This document shows positions 12,334-24,053 of a stretch of 64,000 bases of DNA, piece after piece (position 1 is the first letter of the stretch; every line of letters starts with the position of its first letter). Where the stretch lies: NCBI GenBank assembly GCA_001599815.1, contig BCIA01000001.1:4282934-4346933 (forward strand), read 5' to 3'. Origin of the DNA: Furcasterigmium furcatum. Its lineage: Eukaryota; Ascomycota; Sordariomycetes; Glomerellales; Plectosphaerellaceae. A model generated the notes under the pieces. It was not told the origin of the DNA, did not search any database, and saw only the letters and a program-made list of their open reading frames with translations. The translations under genes and the position numbers were made by a program.

Positions 12334-14309
12334 ATGGAGAACTCGAAGACCATGCGCGCCCCCCCTCCTCTAGCCTGCGGCAATATTCGCTTCAAAAATA
12401 TGGCTCCCTTGATTCTGACGGCCCAAGAGGGTCCAGTGTCTGCAGCAGATCGAATGCAGTCGCCCGAAGACTTCGTCATGAGTCGCCGTATCAACCGCAA
12501 GATGGACATTGCTTTGCTACCGCTTCTCTCACTGCTCTATCTGTTCAACGGGCTTGACCGTTCCAATGTTGGCAATGCCGAGACTCAAGGTTTGACATGG
12601 CCGACTGGGTTCTCGATGTTCATCCACCAGTCCTAACCGCATTTCAGGCTTCACAACCGACATCGGCGCTACGCCAGACGACCTGAACCAAGCCGTATCT
12701 CTTTTCTTCGTCACTTTCGTAGTGCTCCAACCGCCATCTGCTGCGGTGGGTCGATGGCTTGGAGCGAAGCATTGGATTCCAATTATGATGGTACTTACAC
12801 CCACTCAAAAGAAAAGCCAAAGACACAAAGTCTAACCCTTCTGCAGATCGGATGGGGTGGAGCAACGCTCGTTCAAGCATGGATCAGGGGGCGCAGTAAG
12901 TCACCACCTCGAGCCTCCATGACAGACACAAGCTGAGAGAATCAGACGCTCTTATTGCTACCAGGCTCCTTATCGGCGCATTTGAAGCTGGGTTTTACCC
13001 CACCGCTGTAGCATACCTCTCTTTCTTCTATTGCCGCTATGATCTAGCTGTCAGGATTGCCCTCTTCTACGGACAATACGCCATCGCCGGCGCGTTCTCT
13101 GGGTCCATCGGTCAGTCTCACGTCCTGGGTTGGGATTACATGCAGAGTGACTGATAAAGCCTCCATTAGCATACGGAATCTTCCATCTAGACGGTCCCAT
13201 GAAGAACTGGCAGTACCTCTTCATCATCGAAGGGGCCCTCACGATATTCTTCGGACTCGTTGCTTGGCCATGGTTGCCCTCCGGGCCAGGCTCTGCATGG
13301 TTCCTCAAACCTGAAGAGAGGCACTTTGCAGCCGAACGCATGAGGAGAGACAGCGAGTTGTACGTCGTTGACACATGCAGCGACGGCGGGCCGGAGAAGG
13401 AGCGCCTTACTCGGAGAGATGTGGTCGAGACATTCAGGGATTGGAAATTGTGGTATGTTTTGGTGTTCAACATCTGCGCAAGCGTTCCGAGCCAGGCATT
13501 CTCCGTTTTCTTGCCGTTGGTTGTCCAGGGACTCGGATATTCGTCACTTCAGGCCAACTTGGTGAGTGCTCCTTTCTTTGGAGGCTGTTCGTTGTGGGGG
13601 CATTGATCGACGTTTGCATTGCTGACGAGACTCTCACAATGCTAGATGTCTGTTCCGCCCTACGTTTGCGGTGCCGTTGGACTGTACTTGTTTGCGCTAA
13701 GCTCTGACTATCGGTAAGACTTTAGTTAGAGAATCGGTGGAATTGAGTTGCATCCTGATACTAACATCGGCTCACAGGAGGGAGCGAGGGTATCACATCA
13801 TCGGCGGCATATCGATTGCCCTCATCGGACTCATTGCCACAGTCACGGCGGAGTCACACTCCGTAAAATACGCTGCGCTATGCGTGCTTCTATTCGGAAG
13901 CTATGTGTCAGCCCCTCTGACAGTTGCATGGCTCAGTGGCAATACTCCAGGTCAGAACGCCTATCTCAACAGCTCGCCAGGGAGAACAGGAAGCTTACGA
14001 ACAGATGCAGAGCCAGGAAAACGGTCTCTTGTCCTCGGAGTGAATGGATTCGGCAACCTTGCCGGAGTAATCGGAGCTCAGCTGTACCGCCCCAAATACC
14101 GACCCCATTACCTTCCCCCTTTCTACGGGACTTTGGGATTCGTTGCCGCTGCATTGGCCGGCTATACGGCGTATCGATTTACCCTCATGAAAGTCAACAG
14201 GCGAAAACTACGAATCATGGGTGAAAAGACAACGCATGAAGTTGAGCAGGAGCGGACGGATATGACTAGATACGCGGACAAGAAGTGGACATTCATATAT
14301 GGGTTGTAA
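12334..14309 (+). CDS. MFS transporter, anion:cation symporter (ACS, Dal5/allantoate permease-like) family
   Basis: Eight exons: 12334-12589, 12648-12790, 12847-12895, 12946-13110, 13170-13561, 13646-13713, 13778-13950 and 14011-14309, giving 514 aa. The family imports organic anions such as allantoate, ureidosuccinate, nicotinate and other carboxylates with H+. Seen: RRINRKMDIALLPLLSLLYL before TM1, LDRSNVGNAETQG (ACS signature), LLIGAFEAGFYPTAVAYLS, the cytosolic loop EERHFAAERMRRDSE, WLSGNTPEPGKRSLVLG and GFGNLAGVIGAQLY. About 12 membrane spans are expected. Several introns contain clear CTAAC/CTGAC branch sites. The last acceptor could alternatively be a few bases up- or downstream (in-frame NTPDAEPG or NTPG variants). 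Substrate unknown. Confidence 0.92.
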
Positions 14310-14686
14310 CTCGAGTTGAGGCACCGGGACAAGTTGTCGAACTGGAGGACTCATGGTTTCTATTACTTGCTTTTCAGGGGTCTCATGTTAGCTAAGATTA
14401 CTACTTTTCAAACCTAAATACATGATAATAATGGCCGCCGACACCGCTTAAAGGCAGTATTCGCGGCGCAACTTCAAAGTACAGGCCCTCAGCCACCATG
14501 TTTTCTGGGACCCTGACACTATATGTCCTCCATCATACATGACATTGGGGAAACGACTGCCTTTCCCAGCAATATTAACTCCATAGCATCTTCTAAGAAC
14601 ACCAACAGATCAGGGCGCACACCACATCCATCTTCGTCGTTCATCGTGTTGTCTCATGATGCTGCTCCAGGACTCATATCTGGATG
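14310..14686. other. Convergent intergenic spacer
   Basis: About 377 bp between the 3' ends of the ACS carrier and the Fungal_trans_2-type gene. AT-richer than its flanks, as expected for 3' UTRs; no gene seen. Confidence 0.5.
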
Positions 14687-16261
14687 CTAGGTCCCTACAG
14701 TCCCTGCGTTATTCCACAGTGCTAGTACCGCAGATTCGTGAAGACACTTGGCCCATGGAAATTCAAGAAGAATCGCCTCTGCGTCCTTCCAGTTACTCAG
14801 CTCCATGGACTCCTTCAAAGACGCGACCTCTTGGTGAACCCATGCCTGCTGTTCATCAATCTCGAAGACGGCCGCAGATTCGCAAACAAATAGCACCCAG
14901 AGCCAAATCTTCCGTAAATCCTCGTCCCAAGCGTCTCGCGGGACAGCCTTCGCGATGGAGTCGATTGTGGGCTGAAGAAGTGGCAACACCAGCGGCTTCC
15001 CGTCAAGACCCAGGAGCATCGTCGCCATTATAGCGGCCAGCCCAACATGGATGAGCCGCTCGACCAGGTTTATAGACACCAAGCTGCCGAGTGGGCATAT
15101 GCTCGTCAGCCGATACCCGAAGGAAATGATTTCGTTGTCGAGATTGACGGCATCGAACTTTGGTCGAACGCCCTCATCGGCTCCATTAATGGCGAGAGTC
15201 AAGTCCTTCATGTCTTCCAACAAGGACTTCAGGGCAGGACTGAGCGCAAGAGACAGCAATAAGTCGAGGTTTGATTGGCCAGCCGGTGGCATGTTCTGGG
15301 GTTGTGTGGCGTCGACAAGCAAGCCTGAGCTGAACAGTGTCCGCATCTCATCTACGGTGATCTTTGTCGGGGAACCTAGATGCAGAGAATACTCGAGGTC
15401 CGCTCTGATGTTGTGTTAACGGTGTGAGCGTATGCGAACGAGGAACGAGACTGACCTGAGCACCTTGTGGCCGAGAGTCGGATTACCCGCTGCGACCGCT
15501 GGGAACCCCCCTCTCATGGCGATCATCCTGTGCACTCCCACAAGATGCGCGACTCCGTTTGCGTAGGCATTCCGGTACCGCTCATACTGCGTCGCGATGA
15601 TCACGGCGGCCATGGTTGCGTCGGACGCGGCTTCCGAGGTGGCCAGCTTCTTGTTGATACTTTGGAGCACGATGCCAAAGTGATGATATGCGTGCGAGAT
15701 GTTCTCTTGGAAGAGGCGGGCGTTGTTGAGGGCGATGATGACCGTCGCCATCGTGCTATGCATACAGGCCTCGTCGGTGAACATCAGCCTCACCCACAAC
15801 CCCATGGCGGCCGTGGTGACACCCCCAGGGCGATTCGGGGCGAGCACTCTGATTAACTTGCTCACTTGAGCAGGGCGTAGCAGAAATGAGATGACTAGGG
15901 CATGTCTTTTAGCAACTTGGCGCAAGATTGACCCGAATGAAGACGGCTCACCTTGTTGGACGCGTCGCCTGCATGGCGTCCCGGTCAGGGGGACGTCGTC
16001 CAAACAGCCAAAATCATCGCCAACCCGCCTCAATATTACGGGTGCCTCATTCTTCTGGCTCTTCTCCCGTCTCGTCAAGGCTTTGGGGCGAGACGCCAGG
16101 TTCTGGAGTAAGTCACCCGGCCTCTCGCGGAGGGCCGGTCGTTCCTTGATGCGAGAGATGGTTTTCCCAGCGTTGTGGCCCCTGGCGGCGTGGCGGCGGA
16201 TCTGCCGCCTCACGCCAGCATTGTTGGCGCGGGCGGACTCGTCCACAAACTCGAAATTCAT
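14687..16261 (-). CDS. Fungal-specific transcription-factor-like protein (Fungal_trans_2 type) without a zinc cluster
   Basis: Exons 16261-15952, 15894-15456 and 15404-14687, about 488 aa. The N-terminus MNFEFVDESARAN followed by RRQIRRHAARG resembles the start of the many fungal proteins that carry the PF11951-type domain but no Zn2Cys6 motif. The body has LWVRLMFTDEACMHSTMATVI, AAVIIATQYERYRN, HLVGVHRMIAMRGG and SPTKITVDEMRTLF. The 57-nt intron at 15895-15951 is frame-neutral and has no stop, so a retained form of 507 aa is possible. The spliced form is preferred because it removes a segment that breaks the alignment-like pattern and has GTGAGC/CTAG ends. Role: probably regulatory, target unknown. 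Confidence 0.75.
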
Positions 16262-16651
16262 ACTTCCCTTACAAGGGAACTGGGTCTTGACATCGTATCT
16301 TGGTAGGCAAGATCGAAGGGGCCACGAGGCGACGTGGCGGGGATTTGGTGACATCCATGCCTGAGGAGTTACTAAATCCGACCCTTAAAGCCGCTGTACC
16401 TCGCCGCAGTGACGAGGAGAAGCATTGCAAACAGCATACATCTCAGGTCGGGATAGCGACAGCTGCCACCATCTGGTTGTCTCACTCTTACCCCGCGAGG
16501 TCAGCACTCGATCGGCCGATCCGATGCTCGCGTGCAATGGATCATCCATTCTCTCGGGACACAACTCGTGGGCCCTCAAACCAAATGACACGTTCTGTGA
16601 AGAGATGTCGGTCTAGGAATTGACCTGCCGTCCCTCCGTCGCGCCGCCGCC
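16262..16651. other. Divergent intergenic region
   Basis: About 390 bp containing both promoters of the Fungal_trans_2-type gene (minus) and the F-box-like gene (plus). No repeated motif noticed. Confidence 0.4.
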
Positions 16652-17752
16652 ATGCCGAGCCTCCTGGCGCTCCCGCCCGAGTTGCGGGATGAGATCATCC
16701 AGCTCGTCGTCTTCACGTCCTGTCGGCCCCCATTGTCCCCTCAGAAGCTCCGCCACGGCGAACTGGAATGGGACCAGCTTGCGGTGAGCGGCACCAAAGA
16801 CGGCTCGTTCTACTTCCTCGACGCAAGCTCCGTGGTCAGTCAGCGGTTCCCCAAGCAAGGACCGGGGCCGCAAAATACTTCCCTCGGCCTGCTCCTCGCA
16901 AACAGACAGCTCCACGATGAAACGGAACACCTGCTCTGCTCCAAGAAGCTTACGTTCGAGCTGGATGTCATGGACGTCAACTTTATCAATCCAAGAATGT
17001 GGCTGAGCTGGCTGTGCGTACCGCGAAAGACGTACCATATTGACACCCTGTATGCCCAAATTCGCCTCTTTGATACCCGGGCCCCGAGCGCCTTTGACCT
17101 GGAACGAGAAGGCCTGAGATTCCAATCGTCCTTCATGTCCACATCCTATCAACTCTTCCTAAAGAGCTTCCTCCAGCACGGCCCACTCACGACGACAGTC
17201 AGCCGTCTCGATCACGAGGCCCGGTTCTCGGCCAAGACCCTAGTCTTCGATCTCCAGCGGCCCTTCGAGCCCTTTGAACCAGGCCCTGACTCTCTTCCGG
17301 GGATGGTCTTCGTGAAACCCTCTCTCATAGAGGGGTCGGCAGACAACCTGTACGACTGGACAATGTCCTTTCTCCAGGGTCGTCGAGACCACCAGGACAG
17401 CCGGATCCTGTATCAGGGCTTCGGGAGCATCGAGATACGCGTGGCTGGAGATCTGCATCTTGTCATCAACCTAACCGAGGCCTACTGTCGCCTGCCAGAC
17501 GCAGATGTGCTGTGGCCGTTGCTGCTGTTTGCTCATCGGTGGGAATTCGAGGCTTGGGTGTACACCACCATCGAGAAGCGTAAGAAGCTGGGTTTATGGG
17601 ATGAGTCGGCAATGGATAAGCTGAGAGAGGCCGGAGAGCCAGAGTGTGGGCTGCTTATACCCGGGCTTTGGTGGACGTTGCTTGAGGACGACTGGAGGCC
17701 ACCGTTGCAGTCGGGGGTAGTCAGCCATCAGCCCCCGGCGAGGATACCCTAG
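16652..17752 (+). CDS. F-box-like/unknown fungal protein
   Basis: Single uninterrupted frame of 366 aa from the ATG at 16652. The N-terminus SLLALPPELRDEIIQLVVF resembles the start of F-box-like fungal proteins (LP.E.R..I...V). It is followed by a block NTSLGLLLANRQLHDETEHLL, common in a large family of fungal hypotheticals that use a degenerate F-box. No leucine-rich or WD repeats are seen. The C-terminal part is Trp-rich (LWPLLLFAHRWEFEAWVY, GLWWTLLEDDWRPP). If the F-box is functional the protein would recruit substrates to an SCF ubiquitin ligase; this is family-based inference only. Confidence 0.72.
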   Translation: MPSLLALPPELRDEIIQLVVFTSCRPPLSPQKLRHGELEWDQLAVSGTKDGSFYFLDASSVVSQRFPKQGPGPQNTSLGLLLANRQLHDETEHLLCSKKLTFELDVMDVNFINPRMWLSWLCVPRKTYHIDTLYAQIRLFDTRAPSAFDLEREGLRFQSSFMSTSYQLFLKSFLQHGPLTTTVSRLDHEARFSAKTLVFDLQRPFEPFEPGPDSLPGMVFVKPSLIEGSADNLYDWTMSFLQGRRDHQDSRILYQGFGSIEIRVAGDLHLVINLTEAYCRLPDADVLWPLLLFAHRWEFEAWVYTTIEKRKKLGLWDESAMDKLREAGEPECGLLIPGLWWTLLEDDWRPPLQSGVVSHQPPARIP

Positions 17753-18025
17753 GGTGACCAGAAGGGTAGACTGTTTGTATAATAGATGTCCTTCATTGCG
17801 AATGCTTTCTCTCCTAGCTCAGCCTATTCGGCTGTCTCTTTGGTTGAGTTTTGATACATTTAGGCAATGTTCATAAAATAATTCACCAACTTCGACCTTC
17901 GAAACGATAGTCGCTCTGGATTTGGAAAAGAAACGTCGATTCTACAGACATATGATACAGAGTAACTGATCACAAAGACCAGCTCACCTCAGGTAATAAT
18001 AAATGCTTACACGAGCAGCCTTGAC

Positions 18026-19113
18026 TTATCCCTGAAGCACTCTCTCAACAATGCCCGGCTCGGCCTTCTCCAACTCCTTTGCAACAGCACCCCAGACCTT
18101 CTGTCTGTAGACGGCTGCCTCGTCTCCCTTAATCCAGTCAGGAGTGTAAGACCTGAGGGCAATGTTAGCATCCGCAGTTTTCTTCGTCAGAGGGCGGTGA
18201 CTTACTCGTCCTTGAGCTCGCAGTCGGCGGTCAGCCTGCCGTGGCTCTCTTCACTGGCGACGGTACCGAAGAGAAGGGTGCGGCTTCCGTCCTCGGGCGT
18301 GCGTCCGACCTGCTCTTGCATGGCGGCGACGTTCTTGCGGTAGTCTTCCGGCGCGTTGCGGTTGAGATCGGTCTTGCAGAGTCCGGGGCACACCATGTTG
18401 ACGACGACGCCGGTCTTGGAGACCGGAATCAGGGGAGCGAAGTGTCGAACGGCCATCATCTCGAAGAACTTAGAGTAGGCGTATCTATGCTCGTTAGCGT
18501 TTGTACTCATCATTCATGTGCGAGACACTCACGTGGCAACATCATCAACCGACTCCTCGGAAGTCAGCTTCGTGATGGGGTTCTCGTCCTGCTTGAGGAA
18601 GTTCCAGGACTCCTCAAGGGTGAAGCTGAGAGCGCTGGTGACGATGCTGAGACGGGGAACAATGCCGTGGCGCTTGGCGGACTCGCTCATCTTGGGGAGC
18701 AGGAGGAACGCCAGCAGGATCGTGCTGTAGACATTGACAGTGATGGTGGTGGGATGGTCCTCGGAAAGGTTTGTCTTGGGGGCGCCGATGCCGGCATTTT
18801 CGATCACGGCGTCGATCCGGTCCAGTTCGTTGATAGCCTTGTTCGCAAAGGCCTTGACGGAGTCGTACTTGGAGAGATCGAGGTGCCAGACTTCGGCGGT
18901 GGTCTTGCCTGTCGCGGCCTCGATTTCGGCCTTGACCTGCTCCCCGGCGTGCTTGCGGACGACGGCGAGGATGACCTTGGCCCCTCCCAGAGCCACGAGA
19001 TGGTGGGCGGCCTCACGGCCCAGCCCAGAGCTGGCTCCGGTGACGATGTAAGTGCCGCCGGAGACGCTCTCGGGAGAGATGAGGGGAAGGTTCAGGCGCT
19101 GGGTGAAAGCCAT
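18026..19113 (-). CDS. Short-chain dehydrogenase/reductase (retinol-dehydrogenase-like)
   Basis: Three exons, 19113-18533, 18484-18206 and 18152-18026, giving 328 aa; splice phases 2 and 2. Classical SDR features: Rossmann cofactor motif TGASSGLG near residue 25, an aspartate in WHLDLSKYDSVKAF, structural NAG (VIENAGIG), catalytic Ser in SIVTSALSF and YxxxK as Tyr195-Lys199 (YAYSK), then the post-catalytic PG (VCPGLCKTDL). The arginine after the first strand (VVRK) suggests NADP(H) preference. There is no signal peptide or membrane segment. A TATAAAAG box lies 168 bp upstream on the same strand. The next recognisable gene is a TRI12-like carrier; no pathway partner is obvious, so the substrate is unknown. 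Confidence 0.92.
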
Positions 19114-19280
19114 GACGTTGGAAGAATGCTGGGTTGGGTGATAATGTGTTCGAAAGGCTTCTGCGGAAGTGGGTAGCTGTGTTGGTGAGAGCGGTTGTTT
19201 TGCTGAAGCAAGTCGAGACTGTTGAGTGATGATGTGAGTGATGATAGGAATGGGCCATAGTTACTCGGAATCTAAGATGT

Positions 19281-19288
19281 CTTTTATA
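19281..19288 (-). promoter_or_regulatory. TATA box of the short-chain dehydrogenase gene
   Basis: TATAAAAG on the minus strand, 168 bp upstream of the SDR start codon. It matches the fungal TATA consensus and suggests a long 5' UTR. Confidence 0.5.
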
Positions 19289-20738
19289 GATCTTCGATGC
19301 TCCGACCATGATCCGCCGCATTGTTCGTCTTGTTTGCTCTCCCCGACACTTCCTCCGGATTTTGGATAATACCGCGCCGGTTCATGTTGTCGCTGCATCG
19401 TCATTCCGACTCATGTCTCAACGTCCGCGGACGACCGCGGTTCGCAGTCGCCAACGGACCTCGCGCTGGAGTTTGGAGACAGATTGACGAGTAAACCCCG
19501 TAAGAGCCGAACAAAAAGTGAGTCAAGGCCGTCCTGATCGTGGAGGCGATGCAGCATTTCGGCGGTTCTGTCGCGTCCTTCAACTGGCGAATGGGAGAGC
19601 GTTTTCCCAATCAGGAAAGTCAGCGGCAGATCTCTCGGTGCCCACGTCGTACCCATTTGTGTTCGCAACTCCTGGGCCAGAGTACGAGAAAACTGAATTT
19701 TGACGATTCAAGCATTTCAAAAATTAGTCTACGTGTTTACTTGCTGCCAGAGTCGCGATATGATCATACTTCTACGCGAGTCGGAACGCGGCACGAGATG
19801 GCAGAGTGCCGGGGTAGAGTAGCACCAGTGGTGAGCTTCCTCTAGACTTGAAGACACCGTTTGGCTCTGCTGTTTGAAGATCTTAAAACTTTCCCCGTCA
19901 GTCAAGCTGGCTGTCGATGGAGAACAAACGGCTGGTTTGTCCCACGTTTTTGGCCGAGGTCATTCAGAAATTTGCCTTGCCCGGAAAATGCATTTCCGTG
20001 AGAATCTGGGGCTTTACACCGAATGAGTCCATAATGGTTAAATGTCAGCCCGGGATACACCCCTGGATATGCCTACTTGTAAGATTATTGTGATGGATGG
20101 GATAGATGATATAGATATTGCACAATGCCAATTCAGCCCACGCTTTGGGGATCTCAAGTTAATCAGGTTCTTGATAATCACCAGCCCCTGGCTGATTCTA
20201 GAACAGGCCCATTACATAGTATGGAGTAGAAGCCTCCAACTTGGAGATCTTGTTTACTTTCTATAGACATACCGTGCAGGTTGAGGGGCCTGGCTATTCA
20301 TCCATTTGTTAACGCCGTAGTAGATATGTCCAAACAACTAGATACTTATCCTTGCACCTCCTCGGCACTAGTCCCAGTAATAACCTTACTTGCCCCGCCG
20401 CAACACAGAAGAAGAAAGCTCTCCCCAGATTCCATCCCGCGGGTATGTCCCGCCAGCGGGGCAACCTGTCGGGCCTGATTACAACCCCGTCTCCGCCTCC
20501 TCTTTTCGCAGCTTGGTGTGACGAAGGAACCAAGATCAGTCGGTTGTGTTTATCCACCGGACAAGAGAACAGTCCTTCTTGCGGTTCTCAAAAGCAGCTC
20601 GAGACGCCGATCATGCCTCGGACATAACCAAGCCAAGTGACAGACATCTATCGTTCCGTGTCTGGGTGTTCCGTTCGCCGACCAGTTGCTCCTCAGTACT
20701 GACTCGGATCTCGGCGTTAGCTGGTGAATAGAGAGAGA
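19289..20738. other. Divergent intergenic region
   Basis: About 1.45 kb between the SDR TATA box and the TRI12-like start. Open frames are short and uncharacteristic. It carries both promoters; no repeat or RNA gene seen. Confidence 0.45.
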
Positions 20739-22792
20739 ATGGCGGCTTCCACTGGGGAGAAAGCTGGCACTGGTCATGCAGACCGGATCGAAACCGCAGG
20801 CACCGACCCAATCTTCGCATCTGGACCCTATGGCTCGGGCACTGAGAGTGGCAGCGATGAGATTGTTGCGGCCCTGGCTCACCAAGGTGAGGAGGTCGGG
20901 ATGACGTGGAGGAGTATCATGGCAGCAGCGGTGAGTTCCATTCCATCGGCCTTCCCAAAAACAACTCGAAGTAGAGTTACATGATTATGGACGCTGACCG
21001 CCAGATTTTCAGACCATGGCATCCTGCTACAACGCCTATCTGTTCACCCTCCTCATTCCCCCGTCCATCCTGAGCTTTATCAATGCAGAGCTCGGCCCTG
21101 ACCCGACATTTACCTGGATCACAATATCCTGGAACCTCGGAGGCGCGATCTTCGTCACCGTCGGCGGCAGATTATCCGACATCTTCGGACGCCGCTGGTT
21201 CTTCCTCACAGGCGCCGTCACTTTGATCGTGGGCGCCATCGTCGGAGCAACCGGCCAGTCCATCGGGCAGATGATAGCCGCAGGCGCCATCTTTGGCGCA
21301 GGCTCAGGATTCCTCGAGATGGCGTTCGGCGCGGTTCAGGAGATCGTTCCCAACAAGTGGCGCATGGTCACCATCGGCCTCTTTGACGCGTCGTCCATCA
21401 TTGCGCAGGTCATGCCGTTGATATCGTGGGCCATCATCAAGTACACGTCCAACTGGCGCAACACGTACTATCTGATGATCGGATACCAGACCTTCAACGC
21501 CGTCTTCCTCTTCTTCTTCTACCACCCGCCGAACTTCAACACCAAGCATGGCACGAGCGGGCGTACCCGGATGGAGCTGCTGAGGGACTTTGACTGGCCC
21601 GGACTGTTCGTCTTCGTTGTCGGGTGCAGTCTGTTCATCATTGGCGTCAACTGGGGCGGGACTCTGCATCCGTGGACGAGCGCTGCCACGATTGCTCCGA
21701 TCGTCATCGGGCTCTGCATGCTGATCGGCCTGAGCTTCTACGAGGCGTATGCCAATATCAAAGAGCCTCTCCTGCCGCCTCGGCTGTTCAAGCAGACCCG
21801 CCAGTATGTCTCGCTCTCCGAACATCATCCTGTTCGAGCACTAACCTCGAGGTCAGCTTCGCGATGCCGATGATCGTCATGTCAATCGTCGGAATGCAGT
21901 ACTACTCGAATGCCACGCTGTGGCCTCGGCTGTCGCAGCTTCTCTACGCCTCGGATGAGATTTCGAAAGGGCTCTACGCTTCTGTTGTGCCGCTGGGCAC
22001 CATCTGTGAGTCTGCAAAAGGGATAGGATGCTGGCATGTGCTGACAAGAGACTGGAGGCGGTGGCATCGGCGTGCTGGCCAGCAAAAGGATCGGCCATCA
22101 GCGCTGGCAAGTGGTCTTGTTCATCGCCCTCCAGACATCTTGCGTGGGCGCGATGTCGACGGCGACAATCGACAATCCCGCCAAGTCAATTATCCTGACG
22201 TTCTTCATATCGGTCACAACTACGCTCATCATGCTCAATTGCTTCGTGCTGGTCGGCTTTGGAATCGTCGACCAGAATGACATGTAAGTGCGGCCGCGCC
22301 GCGGTCTGGTCTGGTGTTACAGGACCAGAAGAGCTGACATTCTCCAGCGGAACGGCAGCTGGTCTCGCCGGCACGGCTCGCCTGCTCTTCGGCGCGGTCG
22401 CAATCGCCATCTTCGGCAACGTGACGAACAATCAATACGCAAACCAGCTCCCGGAGCGCGTCTCGGCTCAGATCGAGGGCCTCGGGTTCGACACAGCGGC
22501 ACTGGCCGAGCTCGTGGCGGCTGCGCGACTCAACACGCCGGCCGCGTACGCGACGGTGCCCGGTGTGACGGACGAGATCCAGGCGGCCGCGATGTTGGGC
22601 AACAAGATGGCCTACCTTGACGGGGCCAGGATGTCGTACCTGATCGCCATGGCCTTTGGTATCATCGCGTGCGTTGCGGCGTTCTGGATCCCGAGCATCG
22701 ATCGGCGGAAGTACACGGACAAGACGGTCGCGGTGCAGGAGACTGATCGGAAGAAGCTGGCGGACAAGAAGCTCGGAGGGCCGGGTGCGTGA
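20739..22792 (+). CDS. MFS multidrug/mycotoxin-type efflux carrier, TRI12-like family
   Basis: Five exons: 20739-20930, 21013-21803, 21857-22005, 22058-22283 and 22348-22792, giving 600 aa. About 14 membrane spans are expected for the TRI12 (fungal trichothecene efflux pump-like) family, which also includes siderophore- and drug-type carriers. Seen: LPPSILSFINAELGPDP-like start of the transporter core (here LIPPSILSFINAELGPDP), the MFS loop motif GGRLSDIFGRRWFF, EIVPNKWRM, LYYS-type motif GMQYYSNATLWPRL and NWRNTYYL. The N-terminal tail of about 60 residues is acidic and Ser/Gly-rich. The acceptor of exon 3 was chosen at GTCAG because it restores frame and lies 13 nt from a CTAAC branch. No toxin biosynthetic gene is adjacent, so naming the substrate would be speculation. 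Confidence 0.88.
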
Positions 22793-24053
22793 GCGAGGAT
22801 GCTGGGAATCGCAAGTCGTAAACTGGTGGGAGGCCGGGGGTGTGGTGGTTCCAGATGTTCTCACGGTCGCATTGTCGATCGCGCGCATGTAGATCTGCGA
22901 CAAACCGGATTTCTGGGAGGAAACGGACTGATTGGGTTTGTCGTACAGACACGCAGGCAGCGTGCCAACGTGAGTATTGATGTATGCATGTCTCAGAAGC
23001 TGGGAGGGCGGAGGCGGAGGCGGACATGTGTCAGATCGCATTCACATGCTTCGAGAAATGAATGACATGCACCGTGGTGGGAGCGGAGAAGAAAGCTGGA
23101 ACACACCCAATTGCAGGCCTCCGAAAGCGGTGAGCCGGCGGATTTTCAGGGTCCAGTCGCTGTCCCCACGTGCCCCCTGAATCGCACCTGTTTGACTCGT
23201 TCAGACGACGACTCAGGCCAGGGCCCAGCGACGAACGGAGAAAATTAGGGTGTTTTGTTGGGGTTGAGGGAGGGACCGACAGCGAAAAAAGGGGGGGGAG
23301 GGGGAGGGAGAAAAATTCAGATCCAGGAACACGCCGCCCCAACTTGCCCAACCTTTCCCGTTCCCGCCTAGCGTTATCAGAAGCGAGACTGGGGGTCGAA
23401 GATCTGCCCGCACCTTCTCACGCTTCTCACGCTTCTTTCCCACTTCTTCCCAGGGTCCGTCGTCCTCAGACGTGACGGACAAGCATCGATAAGATTTCCT
23501 GCCTCACCGCTCTCGGCTGTTTGTGGCCAGATCCTGAGGGGCACTCGTAATCTCTCGGGTGCCACTGGCCCCTACATGGCCCTACGAGGCCCGGTACCTC
23601 GCCGAATACCCTCGGCCCAGCCAAGCCGCGTGTACCACGTCGAACCAGACGCCGTACCCTTCCGTCCGGGGCCGTTGGGCGGACTGGATCCAAGATGAGA
23701 CCTTGCGTGATCCAGAGCCATCTTCAGCCCCGACGGCGGCTTGGACTGTGGAGCTGCGCCTCCTGCGATATGGCACCTTCGAATACGGTACGGTCCACGG
23801 CGGATAAGAGACGAGAACGCTAGGACCCAAGGACCCTGCCCCTGCGAGTCAAGCCCGGGGTACTCGTAGGTGGTTGAGACAGACTTTTGCATGTTTGTGG
23901 GAAAAAGGAGCATTCTTCTTTTCTGCCACGTCTGATCTGTTTGATCGTGCTTGCTTGCTTGCCTCCTCCCTTCGCCGTGATCCTTCTTCCCCCCGAGTCT
24001 CTCTATCAGCAACCCCTCTGATAGACCAGACCGTACAGCATCAGCCTCCAACC
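22793..24053. other. Promoter/5' region of the desaturase with purine and pyrimidine tracts
   Basis: About 1.26 kb. A purine run at about 23283-23316 (A6 then G8 and G5 tracts) and a pyrimidine-rich stretch at about 23411-23450 (repeated CACGCTTCT units) are typical of strong fungal promoters of housekeeping lipid genes. No coding gene is supported. Confidence 0.5.
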